Shown here piece by piece: positions 13,735 through 26,200 of a DNA stretch of 64,000 nt (within the stretch, counting starts at the first letter, position 1; each line of letters opens with the position of its first letter). The notes below the pieces were generated by a model, which saw nothing but the letters and a program-made list of their open reading frames with translations, did no database searches and was not told the DNA's origin. The stretch lies in NCBI RefSeq assembly GCF_026151205.1, contig NC_087082.1:12263365-12327364 (forward strand), written 5' to 3'. The position numbers and the translations under genes are program-made. The DNA is from Bolinopsis microptera. Its lineage: Eukaryota; Ctenophora; Tentaculata; Lobata; Bolinopsidae.

Positions 13735-13821
13735 CAGACGATGCAAATCATTATTTCTGCGTAACACTAACACTAACTAGCTATTAGCGTTATCCAAAAA
13801 TGATTTGCATCGCGTCGTCTG
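13735..13821. repeat. Inverted repeat with paired octamer (ATGCAAAT) motifs
   Basis: CAGACG + ATGCAAATCATT at 13735-13752 is repeated in reverse complement at 13799-13821, with a 5-bp insertion in the right arm and a spacer of about 46 bp. Each arm contains the octamer ATGCAAAT known as a POU-factor site, in opposing orientation. This may be a short foldback element or a regulatory site. Confidence 0.6.
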
Positions 13822-15699
13822 GGTTTTACTTTGATGATGTTAATCACTTAAATGAACCTTTTACTTTTTGTATGATTGATTTGCTCTGTCTTGAGATTTG
13901 CTTTCCACGTTGTTGCGAGGATGATATTTATCCTACTCCCTTATAGTTATGATATGACCACGTGATCTAAACAGATTTCGCCGATAACTCGTCCGGGAAG
14001 CATTTTAATCTTATACCATGTTGTATGATTCTGTTTCTGAATCAGCGTTCAAAAATACGTCGAATTAAAACGGTTTCAGCTGCCGGATGCTCTTAAAAAA
14101 TTAATCTACTATTTATGTACTTTTAGGATGAGCGTCCCTGCTAGTGCTACAGTGCAGCATATTTGACTTTTATATCAATGTGTGGGTCAGAGCTTGTAAA
14201 AATAAAATAATCACCTTATCTTGCAGTTACACTACACCTTACTTACACCACTTCAATATATATATATAAATAAATATATTGATGATTGGTATTGTTTTAT
14301 ACATATCATGAAACGGATCGTTTGCCCGCCAGTTTGATTTGTTTCAATTGTTCGAATTATAATATAGATATATATTATATATATATAAATGACTTAGGCA
14401 TTACAATCAGTATCACATTATAAACAATACCAAGCTATAAATTATTCATAAGTTTAAGTAAAGTGGTACAGCTCAATCCTTAATGGGGTGCAGCTCAATC
14501 CTTAAAGCTACTTATTTGCGCTGCAGCCCGCTTCGATATTTGTGGGGCTATTATTACACTAGTTTAGACTATAGCTAGTAATATAAGATATCGATAATGT
14601 TATTGACTTTTAGTACAACTACTGTATAATCTCGCTGGCTGGTGTTTACTACAGTCATAAGTAGAACAATATCATTAGAGTTAGACGTCTAATGAATTTG
14701 GGAGTTACTCAGAACTCTAGCCTCAGTTCCTTAGAACTCAAGCCTTCTAAGGAAGCCCTAGAAAGGAGGCTTAAGTCAAATCTATGATCGCTTGATCTCA
14801 AATACGGTTTATTTTATGTTTAGGCAAAATGTCTCTGCCACTCTAATTCGTATTTTCTTTGACATTTGACTTGTTTGTACTTTGTTGTTCTATAGAATTA
14901 AACTTCTGTCGAAAATTACTGTTGTATTTACTCGCTAGCAGTAGCAGTTTTTCGTCTTCAAACCATAATAAGGGCGGTATACTATACTGAGTAGTAAACA
15001 AGAACTCATTATTCAGCATGGGTTCTTACTTTAAATATACCGGTTTAGATCAATTTGTATGCAAATTACTAAATTGTTCTGGTTAAATTGCTGCTGTAAA
15101 GAGAATCTACTGACACTGTCAGTACAGTCTATTATCTGCTATAATCTACTGTCAGTTTAACAGTCTATTATCAGTAATCAGTATAGCCAGTAATACGGTA
15201 AATGCAGACTTTAGATCAAATGCAGGGTCACTCCCATGGTTCATTTCCCACGGCTCATGATCAAAAAGTGATCATTTCCTCCATAACTTGACATATCTTT
15301 ATACGAAAATATGCAATTTAGAAATGAAACTTTGGTTCATGATCACCCAGTCTCTTTAGCAGTTACCTAAGTAAACGCGGTATCTATTAAAATGGCTGGA
15401 ATATCCACAGATTATTCGTGAAAGTTCATTTTCAGAAGCTTATAAAGTATCCGTTGAGTACCTATTGACACTGCCAAGTAGCTGCCAAGTAGCTGACAAT
15501 AACAGCCTTGGCTTTTATTTACAACATAAAGCTTGAAAGACTTCGCATGCACCCCTCCGCCAGAATGGCTACCTTCATTGATCAAATGCTGGGTCGTGTG
15601 ATAAATTAAAACATAGAATTTGTCGTACAAATTTGTATTATTTCTCCGTTTAGCTTGTCAAATTTCATCGCCTGTCCGCTTATTGTCTATTGAAACTTT

Positions 15700-15960
15700 C
15701 ATCGGTTCGGCTAGACTAAGGTGGTACGGACACGTTGTCAGAATGCCAGAGACACGGTTTCCCAATATTTTACTGGATTGGAAACCAAACTATGGAAAGA
15801 GACCGAGAGGACGACCCCGCAAACTGCAAAGGCTGGATGGCCTGTGTACTCGAGGGTGCGGCTGACTTTACAGGCATGTCGATAACAGCAGAGACGCAGT
15901 AAAACAGTTAGCTCTAAAACGAGTGGAATGGAGGAACATGTTACACCGTTGAAGAGATGT
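15700..15960 (+). mobile_element. Eroded 3' end of a non-LTR retrotransposon
   Basis: The translation from about 15706 contains LRWYGHVVRMPETRFP and later GKRPRGRPRKLQRL, the W-GH-RM / GKR-RGRP signature found just after the reverse transcriptase domain of many LINEs. After a frame change the reading goes on through a GMSITAETQ-like block and EWRNMLHR to about 15950, which fits the usual C-terminal end. No polymerase domain remains upstream. Confidence 0.7.
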
Positions 15961-16499
15961 GTGTGATGCAGGCCGCTCCAACGACTAGGAGGAGACCTCT
16001 TTATGACTATGTAGCATGTATGTAGTGTCCGCTTGAATTGTAGCTTTGTTCTCACCACGAGTAATGCCTCTGGGTAGTGCTCCTCAATCAATCAGAGGTG
16101 ATAATTATAGTGATACTTAATCTCGGGTATAAAAATCATACCGTGAAACTGAAAGGTTTAGAATTAGTGTCCTGCCCGCCTGTAAGGAGATTAGAAAACC
16201 TCAAAACCTGTACATTTTAAAATTCCAATCCAAACTTTAGGATAATATTTTTATAAGTTTAGACGGGTCAAATTTTCGCAGATCATTATAAACCGTCTAG
16301 CAGTATATTTCAGAAGTTTATAAGCTCCTAAAGACTGAATACCGTCCAGTACCTGCAGGGGGTAATCTACCTTACACTTACAGCTTTACAGTGGTGGCTT
16401 TTTCACCTGTGATATAAATCAGTGGATGTACAAATAGATCTAGATTCTAGATACTGTACCACATCTTACAGCAATCACTCGAGAACAGCTAAGCTCTTC

Positions 16500-16860
16500 T
16501 CTTGAGCTCTCCCTTTCCTTTTGTTATCTCTATCCTTTGTGAGAAATAATCACTGAGACTTAATTGACACACGCTGCAACCCCTTTTGATCGCGCGCCGG
16601 CGTGCACGAGAGGTATACAACGTGTAGCAAAGACTTAACATTGAACATTAACATGTCTCCAACTATATCACTTATACAATATAGTACCGTGAACTCGTGA
16701 ATAGTCCCTGCTTTGACTCTACCTGGTTTTGTTCTCCAGAAGAGGCAAAGGACCTTGGGTTACTTTGTTACACTCTTCGTTATATTATCTTCAGCTCCCT
16801 ACGTTTAAAATAATGTGTAGTCAGACCATTTTAGTTTGTTTCAGTACTTAAGTTAAGCTA
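16500..16860. repeat. Dispersed repeat, copy 1
   Basis: Scattered similarity in the same order and orientation to 18050-18360: CTTTTGTTA...TCCTTTGT near the start, a GTGAACTC block, a CTTTGT...TCTTCGTT block, and TAGTTTGTTTCAGT near the end. The stretch 16567-16630 also matches 19013-19057 in inverted orientation. This looks like an old, non-coding interspersed family. Confidence 0.45.
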
Positions 16861-18049
16861 GTTTCTGTTAAGTTAAGAGTTTCCGTTGAATTAAGAGTTC
16901 CGTTAATTAATATAATAGGTTAGCCGTCTAGAGATAAACGGTTTTTGCCGGTAAATAGTCGGGCATTTCAACCATTTCTAGCATCTTTAAGTTTAGCTAC
17001 GTTAAAAATTAAATCCAATCATGCACAGACATGCAGGTTGGTTGAATAATTTCCAACCAGTCTCAGGTATAGAGACCGGACCCCCATCTCATGACAATTT
17101 GTCGCATTTGTATCCACTGAAAGACTAAGATATTCCTCTAAATTGAAAAGATCCAGACAACAATGTTGACACTTGACACTATGAAGACTGGTTAATGGTT
17201 ATGTATTAAAATGTAAAGTTAGTTAACTCATTTGAATGCATGTATTTGTTTTATTTAATGAATCGACTGTAAATAGGACGACTCTCACCTTATTAGTATA
17301 TAATCCTCTCAAATAATTGTGGAGTCTGTAAACATGTAAATACGATAAAGATTCCGCTGCCTACTTAGAAAAATCAATTTACATTTAAAGATGATCTCGA
17401 AAATTTCTATTGTGCCAAATAATATATGATAAAATGCCTTTTTATTGATACCACAATAAAATTAACTCCGCGTCTTCGATAGACAGTCGATAATTAATAC
17501 TTTAATATTATCATTTTACCATACAGCACATACCTTTCCTTCCCTGATAAAATATTTTGTATCTGACTCTTCAATTTTCTTCCCGTTGATATAATATCAA
17601 GTTCTAAAACGACTTTCAATTTCACATTCTACTCAGCACGCTGCTTTCTTTAGCACTTACTGTCTACTTACTGTTTACTAACTTACTGCTTAATTCACTT
17701 GATGATCTGTTAACCTTATCGGACTTTACTTGGTCAGACATTACACCAGTCGTGAGCGCTAGAGGACTTTCACTTAACGCTCACGTAACGACCGCCAAAT
17801 TTAAAGTCCAGCTACCATGATTCATGAACGTTCAAAGATATTTATCATAATTATGTCCGCCCACGTAATGTCCGCCTAAATAACATCCGATAAAATAGAT
17901 TTTAATCATCTGCAGCAACGTACTGTTCAGAGACTAGTTATACTTTATAGTGTTAGACCCTAACAAAAGAAGCTACTATGCTACCTAAACCTTATACCAT
18001 TAACCATATGTTAAAGCAAAGAATTGTGATAACTTATAAGTGTAGTCCA

Positions 18050-18360
18050 CCTCTATTTCTCCTTTTTCTTTTGTTACCGCCCTCCTTTGTAATAAATAGG
18101 CGTAGACTCAGCAGTCAGCTCTTATCCTAACATTTAGATCTCTATTTGAATCGTGAACTCATTGATAATTCATTTCCTGACCATTTAATTAAATCTCCCT
18201 ACCCACTTTCATTATACTATTTCTACCTAGAACTCTATAACCTTTATAGGCTGCTTTGTGACCGTCTTCGTTGTTTATACCTCCCCAGGTTTAATCTACC
18301 ATCCCTCCTCACAGCATGGTTTAGTCTTCTGTATTTTAGCTTGTTTCAGTTAATACTTTA
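18050..18360. repeat. Dispersed repeat, copy 2
   Basis: Diverged direct copy of the sequence at 16500-16860, sharing blocks in the same order. The open frame at 18146-18361 lies wholly inside it and is probably not a gene. Confidence 0.4.
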
Positions 18361-18795
18361 ATAGAACTAAGAAGCATCACATTTTGTCATCAATTGGTGT
18401 GGTGAGGTAAGGAGTGGGTTATTTGAAGTCTTGTTTTTTACGGAGGCGATCTTTCCATATCTTTTGGGTGTAGTGGGCAAATCGTGATAGATGGTGTCCT
18501 CCAAAAAGTGTCCAAAGAGTTGAGATTTAGTTCCCGTCTCTAAGTTAGTCCTCTACTCATGGTATTTAGGACAGGAGATACGGACATGGAGTATAAAAAC
18601 CTATGTTTCACACACATGCACATACACTCACCAGTCACTCATCTTTTATTTCGTTATTGCGGCCTATATTCAGTTTAAACAAAATGTCGTTCAACGTCAT
18701 ATTTCATTTATTTTGTTGCTAACTTCTACCGTGACTATTCATCACAACAACAGAGATTTTTAGCTATCAGGTTGGCATTTGTAGGTTAAAACTGA

Positions 18796-18900
18796 TTATA
18801 TAACCTACCATGAGTTACCACAACGTGCGCCGAGTTGAACTCGTCGACGGTCTTGATATTTGAAACAAATATTTTACCAGTATGACCCGGTATCACTGGT
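18796..18900. repeat. Lone arm of the GAGTT/ACTCGTCGACGG inverted-repeat family
   Basis: Contains the core CGCCGAGTTGAACTCGTCGA and a following AAATATTTTAC...GTATCAC block, which also form the arms at 41847-41950, 42066-42160 and 42670-42757. Only one arm is seen here. Confidence 0.6.
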
Positions 18901-19012
18901 TCATAGTTTTAAGTTTACACTCTGTTGAAATGTCTTTGAGTTGCTCTTCGGAACATCTAAGTATCTAGCTTACTCGGGCATAAGGACGGTAGCTGGGTCA
19001 GAGTCCCATATC

Positions 19013-19057
19013 TTTTGCTACACGTTGTAAACCCGATCAAAAGGGGTTACAGCGTGT
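19013..19057. repeat. Inverted fragment of the dispersed repeat at 16567-16630
   Basis: The reverse complement of this stretch carries ACACGCTGTAACCCCTTTTG and ACAACGTGTAGCAAA, which match 16567-16630 in order; the copy at 16567 has an extra GC-rich block in the middle. Confidence 0.6.
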
Positions 19058-19686
19058 GTCAACATATCTTATAACCTCGCATAGTCTTCCGATATTCCAT
19101 TTCCTGGATCTAATTCTATGCCTGCCGCATGCCTGTATAGTGTATATAATACAGCAGGTATGTTCGTCAACACAATACAAACTCTTTGCACAATTGGGAC
19201 ATCGGTATTCTTTTATATATACGAAATTTCTTCGAAATGTTAGACTCCGGGCAAAGGGCTGCTTTGTGGTCCACTAACTATTAACAATGGAATTTCACCG
19301 AGCTGTCAGCACACAAAAACTACAAATCCTACAAATAGCATGTGCAGGATTATCCAGATTGTACGACAAAGTGGCTTCATGTTTGTAATTTCCTAGTGTA
19401 TTTAAAATGTTTAAATTATGCTTGTATGCTTGTGCAGCATACAGAAGTTGTATCTCCACTCGATATCTCTTTTTTGGTGACCCTCATATCAGATCTTTTG
19501 TTTTTCGTCATTATTGTGTAAACTGGTAGTGGTACGTATGTAATTGATCGATTTTAAAAATTTCAATAAAAAACATTGAGAACCTTGGATGCAAGGAAGT
19601 AATTAACAGTTCTTGTTAGGGTTAGGTCTTTGACAAATGTTTTATTGACAAAGCTAGTCAATATTAAAGCTCATAATGTTTGTAGC

Positions 19687-20439
19687 ATGTTGGTTGCAGT
19701 TTTCCTCTTCCTCCTAAAACCACTTACAACGCTCACTAACTCCGACTATCCTGACTGCAGTGACCTGTCTACCCACAGAATCTACGGGGGCAACACCTCC
19801 CACAAGGGACTCAGCAACCGTCAGGGCTTCAACAACTCAGATATGTCAGAGTGTGATCTCTCTGGGACGATTGTGAAGGGTTCTGGATACGATTGTGGTG
19901 ACTGTGATTTCCAGAGGATTCAACCAGGCGAGTGGTACCAGTTCATGCTACCTCACGAAAACATAGTGGAGGTCGGATCATCTGAGATAGCTGATAAGTG
20001 TCCGGAAGTGGGTCAGTGTAACGGAATAAATCAGATGATATTAAGTAAAAGTGATAATTTTACCCAGGTTAAAGGTTCCTGGTTTTACCGGATAATCTGG
20101 TCAAAGAAGGGACTGTGCAGAACTCTAGGAGAGGCTGAGGATAAGGATAACAACCTTGTCGAAAAGAGAGATTGTAGCGGTTTCTATCTGTATCGATTTC
20201 CTGAACTGTTTGCTCGTAGTTGTGGTATTGGTGGGACGGGGGATCCCTGGAGACCGACCAGTATCTGCATGGACGATTCTAGAAAATTGTCCCCTATTTG
20301 GACCCATCTCATTGTAGCAGTTTCCTGTGCATTGCTTCTTCTGGTCATCGCCTTAGTGGCTTTCTCAGTATATAATCTTAATCGAAAGAATCATATCGGA
20401 GAAATGGAAGTGATTCAACTGGATTACAACTCGGAGTAA
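19687..20439 (+). CDS. Intronless single-pass membrane protein with a uromodulin D8C-like cysteine pattern
   Basis: The first ATG is at 19687; the frame is open upstream to 19630 but without ATG. The 250-residue product has a signal peptide (MLVAVFLFLLKPLTTLTN), an ectodomain with about 13 cysteines and several N-glycosylation sequons, a hydrophobic segment at about 206-229, and a short cytoplasmic tail ending DYNSE. The ectodomain order WYQF ... KCPEVGQC ... W-Y-I ... CSGFYLYRF ... SCGIGG resembles the eight-cysteine D8C region of uromodulin/GP2-like proteins, where a CG-YYVY-L block precedes the last cysteines. This is pattern recognition, not an alignment. Ligand and role are unknown. Three CACGTG boxes follow within 130 bp of the stop. 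The start could lie in an upstream exon, but the signal peptide argues the ATG is right. Confidence 0.7.
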   Translation: MLVAVFLFLLKPLTTLTNSDYPDCSDLSTHRIYGGNTSHKGLSNRQGFNNSDMSECDLSGTIVKGSGYDCGDCDFQRIQPGEWYQFMLPHENIVEVGSSEIADKCPEVGQCNGINQMILSKSDNFTQVKGSWFYRIIWSKKGLCRTLGEAEDKDNNLVEKRDCSGFYLYRFPELFARSCGIGGTGDPWRPTSICMDDSRKLSPIWTHLIVAVSCALLLLVIALVAFSVYNLNRKNHIGEMEVIQLDYNSE

Positions 20440-20507
20440 CAAACAAAACCCCTCCCCCCTCAACTAGGAACAAACAATCCTTCTATAGTTCTATCAGGAG
20501 AAGTGAT

Positions 20508-20567
20508 CACGTGCAGTATAAAAACTATCACGTGCAGTAACAAACGGTCCCCTAACCATATCACGTG
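20508..20567. promoter_or_regulatory. Cluster of three CACGTG E-boxes
   Basis: CACGTG occurs at 20508, 20529 and 20562; the first two lie in a short repeated block (ATCACGTGCAGTA). The third is in TCACGTGAC, the core of sites bound by bHLH-ZIP factors such as USF/MITF/TFE. No gene start is seen just downstream, so function is uncertain. Confidence 0.35.
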
Positions 20568-22360
20568 ACCACAGTCAATAACAACAGGCGTAACACTAAC
20601 AAACGCCCCTCTCCCCTTAATTAATGACCCCTGAGTAAGTGCAATGGCTTGGAAAGCTATAAGTAAGCCTTAGTACGGAGCTCAAGCCTTAACAATGCAC
20701 CAAATCTCAAATAGGGTTAACTTTAGAGGGAGCGAGAGTGTCTCTGGAACACTCTTATTCGTAGTTCCTTCTCTTTGTGTTAATATGATAGATTACATGA
20801 TAAGTATCGAACAGATCACACTTCACAACACTTGCCTGCCATGATATGACCATGATTGTGGTCATTTTGCACCCCCATTTTGCTAGGTGCCTTCCTGATA
20901 GCATATACTTATAGACAGTTTTAAACTTTGTTCGTAAGCGCCTGGAGAAAATGTTCTCCAGTGCCCATCAGATCTACCTTTATAACTCTTTGAGGTGGTT
21001 CCTTGGACTATTGATAACACATTCATGCACAGAAAAGCTTGTTGGAAATTATATACCAGAAAATATATTTGGATTGTTAGTAAACCTAGATAAGTACGAT
21101 CCATATTGAGTCTGATTTTACAGTTTTAATTATAATTTTGAATGTTTAATTCCTGTTTAATTCCTGCTTAATTCCTGTTTGATTCCTGATTGAATCCTGT
21201 TTGATTCTTGTTTGATTCTTGTTTAATATGATATCGATGCTGTTATACTAACCATGATAATTCCACTTACCACTTCTTATATTGTTCACTCAAAAGAGGA
21301 AGAAGTAACGGTGTACCATATGTGATAAGTTACAAGTAAGAATAGTGGGCAGCCTAGCTAACCTGCAAATGGTCACAGGTTGGAGCCATCTCCTGGGCTA
21401 GCTTCTGGAGCTTCTAATCCCTAAGGAATAAGGATTTGAGTTAAATAAAAATTAGGAGAAAATCGATTATGTCCAACTCAAAGCCTTCGAAGAGATGTTT
21501 ATTCTTTGAAGAGATGCTTATCCAGGTTAATTATTCCATAGCAAACACATAAAACCCACATTTCACTGCAGTAATTCAAATTGGGCAGTCTAATTGGTTT
21601 GGCAGGTGCTGCATAACACAGTAATAAATAATGATGTTCTTAACTAAGATACACTGCAATGAAGTGCGAATAATGACAATTTCTCAGTACAAATCATTGA
21701 TTAGATCTACGTAATTGCAGAGACATTTGCTCGACAATCGACATCCGACGACGGTTGTCTCACTTCTACTTCAAGTGATATCTCAGGACAAGATCCTGCA
21801 TTTTGCACATTTTGATGGCTTCTGTTAGTGATATCTTGCATTAAAGAGCTCAATTACGGTCCATTTAATTTTAAAGTTTTATACATACAAAATAAAAAGT
21901 AAAACCGTCGAACATAATTTTAACTTTAGATTCTGACACAGTCAGGAGGGATGGCAACCATCCATGCCGAATATTTTACAACGGTAATGAATTATTCTAA
22001 TTTTAAACCAACGCGGTAATTTTAATATTAACTCGTCCAACAATGCATACATAAGTATGAATTTTTATTCTTTTGCGGAAATAGGCTGTGGCCCAATTTC
22101 AACTTTGATGAATGACAGGCTTGTCCGATTCACTAAGACAAGATAATATTCCTTTATATTTCCGTCTAGACATGTGGTGGTATCTGAATAGTGATTGGGG
22201 AGGTTTTTATTAAGTTTGTGTTTAATTCAATCCTCCAAATCTGAGCCTTTTGGAGTGCCTACCTTAAATACATACCTTAATAATTCAGTCTTAAATTCTT
22301 GATATTTGATAGACACAGTATATAGTAGTAGAAGTATACCTAATACTTAGTATTATATAG
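20568..22360. other. Gene-poor interval
   Basis: No supported coding exon. It contains the 11-bp tandem repeat at 21140-21228; otherwise nothing distinctive was seen. Confidence 0.5.
21140..21228. repeat. Short tandem repeat, about eight copies of an 11-bp unit
   Basis: Degenerate head-to-tail copies of TTTAATTCCTG / TTTGATTCTTG. The copies drift from AATTCCTG to GATTCTTG along the array, so the array probably expanded by local duplication. Confidence 0.8.
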
Positions 22361-23278
22361 TTGCCACGATGGCAATTCGGTAATCTGTCGGTGGACACAA
22401 AACGCACGGTTAAGGCACGGTTAAAACACGGTTAAGGCATAATGGTTACTAAAGCGAAATATGTCTTTTTACGTTTAAAAATATTTGTTTCACTAACGAA
22501 AATATAGTCGTTTCATTTTATTATTATTTTGATTCACAATTCAATTTTAGAAACAGAATTTGAAGGTTTATAAATTTATTTAATTTTAATATTACAGTAA
22601 TTATTATGTGACAAAACTTAATGCATAATTTTAATGTTTAAGATTTTTATTAAATAAAAGTTCTTAACTAAATTTAAGGCCCTTCTTTCATGCCTAAAGG
22701 GCCTTTTCACAAGAATTTTCTTAAAATTTGGGCGAGCGATTTAGTAGGAGCGCTTAAATGCAGCCGGTTTCGACTGGGCGAGTTCATGCTTTTGCACCGT
22801 TTATACGTTTGCAATTCAACTGCGATAGTGAAGTCCCTGCCGAAGGCACGGGATACACTAGTATATTAATATACCAATAATAACTTTAACTTGTTATCAA
22901 AGTTAGTTAATATGATTATAAGATCGTAAGCGAGGTCCTCGCCCATTAATTTACTTGTAATAACGAACAAGTTAATTTTATTTATAATAAATAAGCGGAT
23001 CGTTTGCGCAGCTGGGTACAGGTTGGATAGTGTTAGCTTACGCCTTACGGATCTGAAACATAGCATGTCAAAATGCAGCTCTATCAACCGTGCATTAAGT
23101 GTCCGTTCCTCACTGTGCCTTAAGTTTGCCGTTCCTCACTGTGCCTTAAGTTTGCCTTACAGTTGCTTTAACCGTGCCTTAACTGTGCCTTAACCGTGCC
23201 TTAACCGTGCGTTATGTGTCAATCGACAAATTACCGAATTGCCGAAACGATTTGTTTTTAAATTATGCAATTGCCACC
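22361..23278. mobile_element. MITE-like element whose inverted ends are made of GGCACGGTTAA tandem repeats
   Basis: The left end has GGCAATTCGGTAAT, TGTCG, GACACA, then CGCACGGTTAAGGCACGG and further copies of an 11-12 bp unit. The right end (about 23135-23260) carries the same blocks in reverse complement and reverse order, with more and more varied copies of the unit. Both outer borders carry TTGCCAC. The interior (about 0.7 kb) has a strong hairpin at 22677-22708 (AAGGCCCTT ... AAGGGCCTT) and no coding capacity. Two short open frames inside are by chance. Confidence 0.7.
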
Positions 23279-26200
23279 GATTTGGTTGTCTTCCGATATA
23301 ACAGTCCATTGTCTCGCATTTGTGGTCGTTTGTATCCGTGTGAGTATCATATTAGAAACTATCTGATAGGAAAATAACGGCAGCAATGTCATTAGCGTCC
23401 ACAATTTCTTAATGACGCTTTTCACATTTTCAGTGCTGTGGTTTTAGTAGTTGCAATATCAGGGAAAAGATACAAAATGCATTTTAACACGCCCGCGCCC
23501 TGAGATCTTTTCATTTGCTTTAGCTTTATTTTAGACTATCCAATTTCGCACTAAGTTCTACCGAAGAGAAAGAGAAAGTGCTGTGTCAGAATGAACATTG
23601 AACATTAAGTTCAAGCAAGAAATAATGAATTATTTTCTGTCATTAATCCTCCCAAGAAAAGGCCGCCACCAGAACCCAATACCTTCATCAGGGGATTGCT
23701 CGATTCTATTGTCCCTTTCATGTCAATTAATTAGAGTTCATTCTTAAACATTGAGGGATCTTGCAATAGCAAAGCATCTGTACTACCACGGATTTAATTA
23801 ATGTTTGGGTTTGCCCATTGTTTCTACTCTCGGGATGAAGCAATATCTATCAGTGCGAATAATGATATAACTTCTGGCAATACTAATATCAATAATAATT
23901 GCTGACCGATATCTGACGCCCTAAGTTTCAGTTTTTCAGCTACTGTTCGTCCTACAATCTACATATGGTCGCAAGCATCTACAAGTAATACTATAAGTCA
24001 TATTAGACACTGCTGTTTTTATCACAATATAGATGGTCTTTGACGTTGGATAAATCTAATGGCTGTCCCCTGAGACTCAATTCAAATGCATTTTCATCTA
24101 TTATAACCGACTTTACCGTGCCAGCTCCTCCTACTGAATTAAGTTTTTTTAACTCAAAGCAGCAGAAACTTGAGAACAGGCCTGATCATGATATGTGATA
24201 GCAGGCGTTGATTCCCCCAAAATTTGAAATCAATCACCACCTATCACGTTGATTGCTGGTGTCAAATTCAGTAAAAGTAATACTAATACAATTTATTTGC
24301 ATTGGGAGTTTAAATCAACATAGAAATAACATCAACATGGACACTGGGAAACTCTAAACACTAAAACTGTAAAATATTTATTGTAAAAAATCGTTCTTAC
24401 TCCACAGTGGAAATCGAAATACGCGAATTTTCGGCGACAAATACGTTTGCGTATGCATACGTTTGCTTGAAACGCTACGCATTTAACAGCATTGTTACTG
24501 CCATAACCACTCCAAGCAAATTGTATATCTTGGAGAATTATCAGAGATTGTGATAGCCCCAAAATACTTTTGAGCCATTATATCGGGCTATGACTTTATT
24601 AGTAATAGGGCCCATATAACATGAAATTATACCGTCAGTTATTTTCATCGCAACACGACCGGGCGTTCACGATTTGATGGCACCATCGTCGTTTTACTGA
24701 ATGGTGCTAATTGCTGATGGCGATTGCTCGAGTTTCGTGTGATGTATTTTATCCCAAATATCTCAATCTCATAGGTCGTAGTTTTCCGGCCTTTTGATTT
24801 TCCGGTACAAACTGTTTCCTTATTCTCTAAATCTACAAAAATGGAAACATTTTTGCAAGCGTCATCTTGGAAAATCGTAGATTGAATTCAATTTTTTTTC
24901 TATTTTGAACCGAATTAGAACCGAAATTAGACCCCAGATTCCCTTGCCTTGCGTCATGCTACTGACACTGTTACATGCATAATTTAAAATTGCAACACAT
25001 ACCTAATCTTCTTCTGACCTCAAGACTAAAAACAGCCACTACAACCGGTACTTCCCGCCAGTAATATAAATGATGTCAGAGCTCCCACACTCGACACTAT
25101 CACCCTGTCACTATACAATTTAACAACTTGTCGCAGACCCTCATTTTATAATTTTATCTCAGCTGCTGAACAATACGCCCTGCTCTATGTAACGTGCCTC
25201 TTAAAGTTATAAATATAATCCAGGTCGGACCACGAACCCACTAAGTAGTGACCACTTACCCAACCAGGTGCCCATTATCGCTGTTTACCTCTACACAGAG
25301 TCTGTCCGGAAGTTAACCCCCTGTATTGACGGTGGATTAGTCTCCGTTTTCATTAGCCTCTCATGTCTCAGGCCGAACATTCGTCCTTCTGAGGAAGTTT
25401 TTGTCGACCTCTTGTCGTACCAAAATCTCTTTGTAGTGATGTGGTATATGTTGCAATCACCGGTTATTAGTAGTTTTGGAGCTATTAGTAGGTCGTATGA
25501 TCGTTTTACGGCAGCCATTTACGCAGTTTGATACAGTCGAGCACTTTTATTTGGAGTCTCGTGATAAGGTCGCGGTTGAATTAGCAACATTTGTGATTGC
25601 GTTTGTTCAGAATCCGTTTAAACTGTTTTCTATTCTCTTCTATTATTAAAGCACCGTCGCTATTCTGAGTCTAAACAGATACATCAGTTACGGAGAACAA
25701 ATTAGTCTTTGTATCAATTCAAAACAGTGCCATACATATTAGCCTAAAGGGTAATGAGTAAAACAGTCCAAGAAAACAGGCAAAATTCTAGAAAATGCAT
25801 TTAAATCTCTTTCGTTCAAAATACGACGAAGTTTTAATAACTTGATTTCAAATTTTTATTAGAGTTAGAAACTAAATATTCAATATTACCCATGCAATTT
25901 TTCAGATCGATCAGACCATTCAAACTTTCCCAATACAGCGCTTATATTCTAAATCAGATATTGGATGCACGGACCGTACAGCACGGTATTAGATGGGATA
26001 CCCGCATAGATCATTACCTGTCGGGTTCATACTTAAAATTGTTCTGCTTCAATGACTGCCGCTTACTTGGGGAATAGACTTTAACTACGAACAGCAGTAC
26101 TGTCCGTTAAATTTTGTGGTCTACCAATGTTTACGGCCCTCAGATCAACTTTAGATCAGTCACGTTACAAACTTTTTGAATAAATATTTTAACAAAGTAC

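Larger units (their letters stand above)
11090..15699. other. Gene-poor AT-rich interval
   Basis: After the PAPS synthase 3' UTR no coding exon is supported. The interval holds a 32-bp tandem repeat (11690-11764), a TTG-rich run near 13610-13650, a hairpin with octamer motifs (13735-13821), and AT dinucleotide runs near 14263 and 14363. Open frames here are short and without family features. Confidence 0.5.
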
